From the NCBI GenBank assembly GCA_003342815.1, contig PTEX01000202.1:743545-807544 (forward strand): a DNA stretch of 64,000 nt, given 5' to 3'. The stretch's first letter is position 1; the number at the start of each line of letters is the position of its first letter. The DNA comes from Eudromia elegans (taxonomy: Eukaryota > Chordata > Aves > Tinamiformes > Tinamidae). The notes beneath the pieces are model-generated. The model was given only the letters and a program-made list of their open reading frames with translations, made no database searches and was not told where the DNA came from. A program made the translations under genes and the position numbers. Positions 54,352 through 64,000 of this stretch are shown here, in pieces.

Positions 54352-57300
54352 CAATAATATAATATGGTTTCTGTAATATGGTTTCATAAAAGGGGCTCTC
54401 TATAAATAGTATAGTTTACAGGATAGGGAAGTAAGTCTGTAACATGAAAAAATAATCAAATCCAACAACTGTTCTGAAATAGGCAAGAAGTGGAGGTAGG
54501 AGTAGAATACATTTCTTTTGTCTTAGCTACTTTTTAAACCATTGGAGAAGATTAATGGCATCCCAAAGGCTAATGTTATCTTCTCGCTTTCATATTTTTT
54601 CAAAATTAAGGGGTACAGTCCATCCATTGTCTTCTATAACCTTTGTGCATATGCTGCTGTTATTGATGGCACTGGGAGAAACACATGCATAAATGTGGAA
54701 AAGGAGGAAAAAAATGCTTTTCTCCAGCAATAAAATCCAGACCTTACGTAAGTGGAAAAACGTAATGTTTGCAAATGACTCTTGCCCGAGACCAGAAACA
54801 TCCTGCCTTTCAGAAACTCTGAAATCTAATTGCTTCAGTTCTTGTTTTTTATTATGGGTCTTTACCTCATCACNCATAGCTGTTATTCGCTTATGGCAGT
54901 TACATATATCTCAACTTATTTATTGCTTTTATCATCTTACCTAGGGCTGAGGAGGAGGAGCCAATATTGATTTTGTTTGCTAAGACAATGTATTTGGACT
55001 TAGGAAATTTAAGAAATGAGTGGTATTATGCTTTGTGGAGTTGCTCTTGAATTCCTGAATTATATATATATTTTTTAAAAGTATAATCCCTTTCAGTAAC
55101 AGCTGCTATTGATTTTACCAGATATTTTACTATACTGAACAGTAGTAGTATAGACACTCAAGAGGAAAACTTCATTGTTCAGTTGGAGAAAAAGCAACCA
55201 TCAGCTCTGGATAGATGATTCCCTAGAAGAAATTATGCAAAGTGGCATTCTCCTACTGCTAAAAAATGAGGAAAAACAATTTAATTGGAAGAAACACAAA
55301 ACCAACTGATGTGAGTCAAGTATATTTAGCTAGTTAGAAAAGATCAAATAGCTTTGATGTCCCTGGTCTAAAAGATGAAGGAACTGCAATGAAATCAGCT
55401 TTCTTTAGTTTGCTGGTGAAGGCTAACAGAATTTATCTCAGAGTAAATACAACAAAAGTATTGACTAGAGAAATCTAAATGGTTTCCAGGTTGCTTCTGT
55501 AAATGAGACAAAAACTTAATGCTACCTCCTTGATACATATTTTTATTCTTGCAATGAATTGCAGTCAACTAATGTTATTCTGCTGAAAACTTTTAGTGCA
55601 TCTTATGTTTGAGATAAGCATGATTGTGTGCTGAGGTTATGAAATTATCACATTTTCATTTACAGAAATTAATTACTTTTAGTAAAGATTGTCACAGAGC
55701 TTTTGCTCTCTTTTTCTCTAATTTTCTGTGTACTTGCACGCCACATTAAGCTCTTGATCATTTCAAGCTATTAGTAAGATAATGTTGATGCCCTTTTTGT
55801 TGTAAAAACATTGGCAGCAATTTACAATAGGTGATTGTTCATTAGATGTAACTTACGGTACGATTTGTTTGAAACTTCTGTTACCAACTTTAGACCTTAT
55901 AGAAAATGATTCTATTAATCATAATGTTTTCATATTAAAATAAATGGTACTTTCTGCCTACAGCAAAATTGTCCTCTGTTCACTAGAGTTTTATTAATTT
56001 TTCACCTCATTGGTAAATTAGTGAAATCAAAGCTACAGATTCTTTTTGGTTGGTAAGTATTTATATAATTTTCCTTGTCTATGCTTTTGTTTTAAAAAGT
56101 CCATAAAAATTACTACTTTTTGTTGTTTTATCGCTCTTCCAGTCACAGCTAAATTTGTGATTGCTTGTCTTACCATAATGGTAAGTTACTTAGCAGCTCT
56201 AAGGAAAGATTTATAGTAATAACAAAAGAGCCTTGTTCATTGAAGTATTTTTAACAAAATTCTTTTCTGATTCAGTGGGAGCTTTGGGTATGCAAGGGGC
56301 ATAGAACTAATTTATATGTGCTGTACTCACCATATTTCATATTGAAAAATACATGTCTGAAGATATCTTCTGTAAGATTGCTCTGGAACTCAGAGCCCAT
56401 TCTGGTGCCATCTGCCTTGCACTGTGTATAACTTGCATGACTTACTGGAAGAGTATGTCTGTGCTGCATAGTGAAGAGCAGTGCTGAGAGCTGCACTAGG
56501 TCAGAGAAACAGGGAAGTATGTACACATAAATAGTTCTGACTGCCTTACCACCGTGCCCTTTTCCTACATATATTGTTATGAAGCAAGAGCATCTCTTTA
56601 TGCATTTCCATAGTAAGCATCAGGCACAACATTTGCCGTCTTAAACATACCACTGAACTAAAAATTTGCTCTGTTATTGTTCTTTGGCCTAATTAGAATA
56701 AGAACAGCCTATAGATTAGTGTTCTCAATCTTTAGTTTGATTTAGCGTACTCACTGTTCTATTTTCTTTCAGATTAGAATGTATATGCAGCTATATATTA
56801 ATATGAAACTGTTCTACCAAACAGTGAAAATAAGGATGACATGAGGAGCTTCTGCTTGTTCACTGAGAGTAAAACTCCTAACTTTTGAAAGGATGAAGAT
56901 GGTCACAGTAAAGCAGAATGTGTGTTTTCTATCTCCAACCTTTNATACTTCTAGCACCGTAATGTAATACTGATTCAATATATGCTCTATGTCAACTAAT
57001 GAATCATCAGCTCTTGAAGGCTTTTTAATCACTTACTGGATTGCTCACTACTTAGTTTGCCATATATCAGATGTGAGACATAGCAGAGAAGCATACAAGC
57101 TAATGCTCTCTTTCCTGTCTGTCTTAGCTGCACTGAGGAAAAATCTCATAGATTGATACCTCTGTTACAGTCCCCTATTAATAAGGCAAGTATCACCAGT
57201 GGAATTTAAGAGCACTTAACCAGATGTGTATCCAGATGCATTTTGACTCCCTGTTGGGGATGAGGCCTGAGTAAGTAACAGTTTTCCTCCATCCCTCTTA

Positions 57301-57950
57301 TGTTTCGTGTGCACTCTAGTTTACTTTGGATGAAGAGTGCCTTTGCCAGCAGAGATGGAGCCACAGTTCTTTGATTTAGGCAGCTGGGGGACCCAGAACT
57401 GTGGCTTATTCTCCTCACCCTGAGAGGTTGGTTTTTTATGCCCTCAGGTTTAGGCAAAAACATATATTCCAAAGATAACTATAGATCAACAGTGGGAATT
57501 GTACCATTTGACTAGGAATTGCTTGTGCATTTGAAATACCTCTCTGAATTCTGGGCTGTGGCTTTGGAGAGGATCTGGCAAGTTCTTGGTATGTAGAGTT
57601 CATGGCATGTTTCTGAAAAAGTATGACATCCTTTTGGATCTTCAAAGTGAAACTATTGTAAATTGCAGTATTAGTTTGAAAGTGCTGGTAATTTGAAAGC
57701 ATTAGTAGCAAATTCAGCCTATAACTAAATGATAAAATCTTTGAACCACATATCCTGCTTTTCCTTAGCTATATCTACTCTGTTTCTCCTCTACAATGAG
57801 CTTAATAACCTTATCTGCATTAGCAACTTGGAAAATGATATCTTTGTTTTTCTTTTTTCCCCCCATCCTGTTGCTGATAAATAGTGAATTGCAGGGTGTG
57901 AGAAGTTCTGTTTCAGACTATACTAATTGAACTTCCCCGTTCCCTCTGAT

Positions 57951-57969
57951 GGGGGGTGGGGGTCGGGGG
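57951..57969 (+). other. G-run cluster (possible quadruplex)
   Basis: Three runs of six, five and five Gs are separated by T and TC. A fourth run is missing, so a standard quadruplex would need one run to be shared or a second strand. Confidence 0.5.
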
Positions 57970-59413
57970 TGAAGAGAAAGTATATAAAGCACCAATATCA
58001 GAAATGCAAGTTGAGGTGATTCATGATCTGAGAGGGCACAATTGTTAATACAATTGCATCACAGTAACAATAATTATTGTAATTACTGTTATATACATAG
58101 ATTTAATTCTGCACTAAGTGTTGTAATTAACATTATAGACACATTGTGATGTGTATCTTGTAAAGTGAAAGATGATTCAAGCAGAGGTTTTTCCCTTGCA
58201 CTGTGTCCAGTGACTTCCTTTATGATGTTAGGAAATGCGGTAGTGTTATACTTGAAATAACAGCAATTTGTTTTAAAAAATGCAGCCACAGACAGGAGCA
58301 TATGGAAGGCACTCCCTTCTCGGAGCACTGTTAAGTGTTTACTGAAAGCGCAGGAGTTAGAGGTCTGTTCAGCAAATCATCTGAACTATTCATTGCATAA
58401 AAAGGAGTCTCTACACACTGCAGCATCCAGGAATGGCAGGTTTAGACCAGAGCTTCTGAAAGATCCTCAACAGTGAGTATAAGGGGGAGAATATGGGATG
58501 TGAAAATGTAAAGGGGCTGGCACAGCATCTACTGCTGCTGTTGTGGAGGGAATTAAGGAGAATATGTAATTCTTTGATGAAAAACTGGAGATTCTTGAAG
58601 GATAGATTCTGCAGAAACTGGTGGGAAACTAAATGAAGAAAAATCAGGGTTTGTGGCTAGCAGTGTTGTTGCTAGGAAGATAGGAGTACTTAAGCAAGAG
58701 TCAGGTGAGTAGTTTAGGGTCAGGTGTCCTGAGAAAGCTATGGGGATAGTGTGAGGGATGGATGATATCTTTGTAGAAGAAAACTTTAAAAAATGCTAAT
58801 GTTTTGTCCAGACTAGAAAAGTGCCCATAGAAAAAGTGAGTGACTACAGATCTGTTTGTGCTGCCTCTGGTAATGCCACAGAAGTCTGGCGTTCACACTG
58901 CATAGAATTTGAAAAAGGTAGCATAAAATAAACATTTTATTTTGGGGAAAATGGGACTAGGGCACACAACAGGATTACTAAATCAATTTGCTTGGTGAGG
59001 TGAGGCAATTAAATGCATCTGTGTGTGTGTTGCAGATGTGCAAGCTATAGAAAATGTGAACTAAACCTCAACAAAAGAAGCTCCTGTTGGAGTGGGCTGC
59101 AAACATGTGCCCTGGCAGGCACCCCAGCCCAGGTGGTGTGCATAAAGTCATTATCTGTAGTAATTAGCTTCTCACAAATGCATTCAGGTGGCTAACAAGG
59201 TAGAGGGAGGCTTCTTCATGGCCAGGCTATAACCCTGGTTTAAAGGGTTTCGGTATCTAAAATTGATCAAGGTATGCACTAGACAATTTAAAGAAGAAAT
59301 TTTAAGGGTATAGATAGAAGAAAACTAATTCTGCTGGGCTTTACTAGCATTTTTAGTTACATCTGACTCTATATTTTCTGCTGGGGTCAGGTATGAGGAG
59401 AAGGGACACTTCA

Positions 59414-59877
59414 CTAGCTGAAGACTTGTAGGGGAGCACTTGCAACCAGTATCCGACTAGGAGACTTTGGAGAGGAGGCTGAACTGCTTTGAACTTCTGT
59501 GCAGATTTGAACTGGAGAGGAGGTAAAAGGAGTCATGTTGCTGGGAAGGGCAACCTGTGGAGGCTGAGGAGTCTCTTGCACTGTGGATTCTGTGAAGCTT
59601 TTTTCTGCTTTTCTCTTCCTCTATGATACCATTGTTTCTGAGATGAAGTGCTGAAGTGCTAGCTGAGGGGGAGCGTGAGGCAAAGGGACTGCAGCAGCAG
59701 GCTTTTTCAGGAGGAGGCGCACGAGTAGTGGCCATAGTACAGAAATTTCATAAGAGAGTCCTTTAGCAAACTCTTGTTTGTTTTTCTGAGTTACTGAAAG
59801 ATTTGGAAGATAAAATTGTTGTGGGGTATAATCTGTGGACACTATAAAAATACCAGAGAGGGAATTAATTGTAGTTT
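59414..59877 (-). pseudogene. Possible decayed exon or retrocopy, function unknown
   Basis: On the minus strand one frame is open from 59877 to a TAG at 59623-59621, and then open again in the same frame to a TAG at 59416-59414. The first part contains YTPQQFYLPNLSVTQKNKQ and a Lys/Pro/Ala-rich segment. The second is Pro/Ser/Thr/Gln-rich (ETPQPPQVALP, SSSASSPKSPSR), like a disordered protein tail. A pyrimidine-rich TTTTTATAG resembling a splice acceptor lies at 59842-59850, just inside the first open part. I do not recognise the protein. It could be a broken gene piece, a BANK1-side exon with an alternative stop, or chance in locally GC-richer DNA. Confidence 0.2.
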
Positions 59878-62800
59878 AATTGTATTTGTAAGTTACGTAT
59901 TTAGCTGTGGTTCAGAGTACAGCTAAATATAACAGGATGTTAGGAAGGCAAGAGCAGATAAATAAGGGATAACAAGGGACTATGGCAAGTAAACAGTGAG
60001 GTACATGGAAACATGTATCTATGTGTGGCTGTGGTAAATGAACTTGGAGCAGATCCTCGGGAATGTTGGAACAGAGTTGCTTGTAAGTAGACATTACTCT
60101 TTCTTGCTACTTTACATAGCATTAGCGAGACAGATATCCATTGAAGTATAATAGCCTCAACAGTATAAGGCTGTCTATTAAAGCAGGGAGAGGAACCAAA
60201 CAAGGAGCCCCAAAAATCTTTACAAAAGCTGAGCAAGGTCATTAAATAAGTCATTAAATAAGTGACCTTTTCTTTAACCTAAATTTTAAATTGGAAGTAG
60301 AAATTGATTTTTGAGGGCATACATACCTTAAACTCAGCAACAGTTGCATTCTCAGATTAACCAGTTCTGTCCTGTTAGTCCTGTGTGTTACCCACCAGAA
60401 AGCAGCCTGTGTTCATGCAGCACAATATACTCCCCACTTGAGCTGTCTCAGAAACTCCAAGTGAAATAGTGGAGTGGATGTGCTCTACTGCCTGGACTGA
60501 TTAAAAGTCATGTGTTTATAGTTTATAAATTCCTATCTCTATTTGACTGTTTGGACTTATTTTTAAGGGAGCAAGTTGTGATTGGTGAGAAGTGTTAATA
60601 AACTGGCTTGGCTTTTTTTGTATATGTGAATACAGCCATGCTGCTCATGGCAACTGGTGATCATGGATTATAATGGCAATGGGTATGCCTTGTAGATTTG
60701 TTGGCTAGCAGTCAGAGACACAAGAAGACTTCAGCTGCTGTTTTGCTTAAATTTACCGTTTCTTTTCCCTTTTAATTTCCCTGCCCCTCTCAAATGGGAA
60801 TAATGTTTTGGCTTCTCTGTCAGTTCTGACATTGCCACACAGTGTTACACACTTTTAATATTTGTAAAACACTTGGAAAATTAGTGGTCATCTTGAGTGA
60901 TGGCAAATTGCGACTCTGCTTTCACTATGGAGAGAAAAGTGCATCAGTGTCAGCTTACCTCAGATCCACTTAGCACCTCAGGCGTGGTAACATTGAGACC
61001 TATTCTCTGGGAGGCAATTTGTGACTCAGTGGCAGCTGAGCTATTTGTTATCTTATCTTCAAAAGCACAAATCCAGGAAAAGTGTTCTAAACCTTGGAGG
61101 TAAAACAACTTCTACATTAATTCTTGGCAGCCAAGTTGCAAGTGAGTTTGGATAAAATCTGTTATGTTGAATTTTTCTTGAATAGACTTGAGCATGAGAA
61201 AGCAATATGCAATATACTGCAAGCCAAGAGGGAAAAGTATGTGGGTGGCAGTAAGAAAAGTTTTTATAAAGGATACTGAGTGCTGTCAATTCTGCCCTTC
61301 TGTATGGTCTATTAGTGAGTATAAAAAAAAGGCCATGTTTTACTGAAATTTGTAAAACTGACTTCACTTCTGCAGCTCTCTTTAGCCTCTCTCAGAACAG
61401 CATACTTTATTTCACAGATGTGCTGCAGTTCTGCAGACAGAACCCAGTGTTCATTATTTCAGTCAGTACTCCAGCTAAATTCTGGATTTCCTTACAGGAG
61501 TAAGACTTAGCATGACTAGCCATTTCTGTTGACATTAATCTGTCGGACAGACTTAAGTGGAAGTGCATTTTCTAGTTCAGAATACTAAAATTGAAAATAA
61601 GGTGGCAACTATCTAGTCATTCTTAAGTGCTTAAGTGCTAAGCTAAGGATGAATTTTTAAGCTCTTGATTCTTACAAACAAGGTAGATAAGAAAGCATAG
61701 AGGCTATCTGAGTATAAACTGTCAATTGCTGTAGCCTTAACAGGTTTAGTGAGGTTGGAAGGACAGTCTGTGTAGTCTGGGGTGAATCTGATGCTATGGC
61801 CCTGTATCATGGTGAAAATAAATGACCAGATGTTGCTTTTAAGTATAAAGCATGCGGCCCTGCTGAATATGGTCAAGTTTAAAGTCTCTCTTTACCACAA
61901 ATTACTTAAATTGAAGGTGGAGATTAAGGTAACTGCTGTTGTATTTGTGTTTCTATATGTTGAGTATGTATATGGATATTTTGATTTTTTTCTTTACCTG
62001 GACACTTTGTACCTAAATCATTCTGTATATCCCTTAAGTGACTGAAGACAGCTCAAACAAGTAGAGGAACCACTTGTCATGGCTATTATTATTGTGATCA
62101 TTTGAAACTTTTTTACAGTTGTATTTTTCCTATTTTCCTTTTCTAATCCTGAAAGTATATGCTAAAAGAGATTTTAAAATACCAGGACTATAAAGTAAAA
62201 TATAGTGAAAAACAGCAACCAGAAAAGCTGTGGTTGTTTGCATTCATGTGTACAATATTTATTTTTGCCTGTAGAAAGTGCCTTGCTACTTTTTTAATTT
62301 GTGATGCAGATATAGTAAATATGCAATTAAGCTTTCTAGCAGGGCTGTAGGATTGGCAATTGTTTTGTAATCTTTCCTTGTAACAGCGTAAATGCAAACA
62401 GTAATCACAGGTTTAATGAGTGTAATCTGTCATAAAATACCTAACAAAACACTATGTGCAATTTTATCTTCTGGTTCATGCTTCAAGTATTCTAACTATA
62501 TTAAAGGAGTGCAGCAATTGCTAATACCTACCTAGACAGGAAGGAGAAAGACTTGTGAATAAATAAACAGTATGTATCTGAATGATAAACAAGGCCTATT
62601 GGAAATTAATTTTGCTCTCATGGAAATTAATGCAAACTTTTTACTGATTGCAGGCATATGCACTTGTGCTACAATACGACCTGGTTTATCCAAAACTGTT
62701 TTGGACAAGCCACACCTAAGATGCAGCATGACACATAAGGCAAGGTAGTTGAATCATGAGTTGTAAACCTCGACAGCAAGTCTGCTGAATTTTTTGTCTT

Positions 62801-64000
62801 TCTTTATAACCTCTTGTCTTAATCCTTTCAGATTCATAGGCTATGCACATGCTTTTCAAAAACTATATAGAATACTTTCTGGTTTCATGTTAAATGAAGG
62901 AAGAATTACCATACTACAGCTAATTNTAAAGGCACAAGTTTTAAACTAGAGTTTATACTGAACTGCAGCTGTAGAAAGGGCTGAGTGTACTAGCTCTCCA
63001 ATCCTGTATGCTCCATATATTGGTCTGAGTTTTCTAGCCTGAGTTCACTTCGACTGGCCTGTGTTTTGTAGTTAAAGGACATTAGTCAGGGATTGTTACA
63101 GAGACACAAATTTTGGAGTAATTTAGCTCACCGAAGAGCAGTGTGAGTGGATTTGTTTTCATTATGCTAAGAACTCTGAGAACTATTAATGATCCTGGAA
63201 CTAGTGATATTTCCAGTCACGTGTAACTTTCAAACTTTGAGGTGAGTCATTCTCTGCAGAACTACAAGGGGAGATTGTCAGCTTCGATTTACTATCTGCT
63301 NTAACTATATAAAGTTTACAGCTATTAAGACTGAATATTCTGTGTACATTCTCCGTCTTGATGAGAGAAAGAGCACTTGCTTCTCAGCTGCTCCTGGTAG
63401 GAGCTGCTGTGCAGTGTCTGTGCCAGTGTGGCTGAAGGGCTCGGAATGAAAGTGAGAAGTGTATCCCAGGCTCCTGAGCACTGAGGGAGGGCTCTGCCTA
63501 TGTCTGCTAAGGTTTGCAACAGGTTGATGCCTTAGGGTTAATACAACTTAGTTTGGAGTCGTTTCAGAGAGAGGTTATGTTTTTGTGTATAGTGTGTGTG
63601 TATATAACTATATGCATGTACATGCGCATGTGTGTACACTTTTCATTCCTGATACCCTTTCTTCAACTTTAAACAAGCTGCTCTCATTTCACACTGAAGT
63701 CTCGAACAAGTGCAATACTTAATATAGGCGTTCTTCAGATTGCCAGGCATGGATTTTTTTATTGAATGAAACTTCCTATCAATTATGTCTCTTAGGTGGA
63801 GAAGTTGATGGATCTCCTAGCGGGATATTAGAGTTGCTGGTTTTTTAAACTTACTATATTTATAATTGTTTCTGTGAGAAAGTGTACTGTGTAAGAAAAT
63901 GAGAAAACTAGTTCTGATATTAAATTCATACTGAAATGGAGGTAAGCATCTAACCAATAAATCATATAGCAGATTAAATGTTGATGCTTGTATCTACACT
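59878..64000. other. Gene-free stretch to window end
   Basis: AT-rich, with no recognised exon or mobile element. It holds a TG/TA-rich simple repeat at 63583-63640. Open frames are short on both strands. Confidence 0.45.
63583..63640. repeat. (TG)n/(TA)n-rich simple repeat
   Basis: Interrupted TGTGTGTG, TATA and GCATGT units, a typical degenerate dinucleotide repeat. Confidence 0.8.

Larger units (their letters stand above)
50791..59413. other. Gene-free stretch 3' of SLC39A8
   Basis: About 8.6 kb of AT-rich DNA. By vertebrate gene order the next gene would be BANK1 on the minus strand, but I see no exon I can assign to it. Contents are a hairpin at 54327-54351, a short AT tract near 55062 and a G-run cluster at 57951-57969. 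Minus-strand open frames at 57206-57472 and 57436-57711 overlap and are not recognisable. Confidence 0.45.

Overview
The window looks like bird genomic DNA from a draft assembly. It is AT-rich, with long gene-free stretches, scattered single Ns, two sharp GC-rich islands, and several short decayed fragments that resemble the 3' end of CR1, the main avian LINE. One complete protein-coding gene can be read exon by exon: SLC39A8 (ZIP8, a zinc/manganese/iron/cadmium importer of the ZIP family), on the + strand. Its eight coding exons run from 33331 to 49434, all splice junctions follow GT-AG, and the spliced frame gives 442 residues.

Layout. 1-1990: AT-rich, no gene recognised, possibly intron 1 of a minus-strand gene. 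About 1990-2870: a CpG island with GC boxes and two NF-kB-type sites, probably the promoter and first exon of NFKB1 on the minus strand; this rests on known vertebrate gene order (BANK1 - SLC39A8 - NFKB1) and on the kB sites, not on any NFKB1 coding sequence. About 2700-4075: a G-rich degenerate minisatellite with a higher-order structure, adjoining the island. 4080-33100: about 29 kb without a recognised gene, holding CR1 relics, AT-rich simple repeats and a few perfect hairpins. 33120-33780: a second CpG island, with the SLC39A8 promoter and exon 1. 33331-49434: SLC39A8 coding exons and introns. 49435 to about 50.8 kb: its 3' UTR with several possible poly(A) signals. From there to 64000: gene-free as far as I can read, apart from one weak minus-strand exon-like stretch near 59.4-59.9 kb.

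Biology. In mammals SLC39A8 is induced by NF-kB, and the zinc it imports dampens IKK/NF-kB signalling. The two genes would lie head to head here, about 31 kb apart, with kB sites at the NFKB1 end. The main oddities are the Myb-site-like, G-quadruplex-prone repeat array beside the presumed NFKB1 promoter, and a SLC39A8 first exon that appears to lack the usual signal peptide. I found no convincing new multi-gene system.
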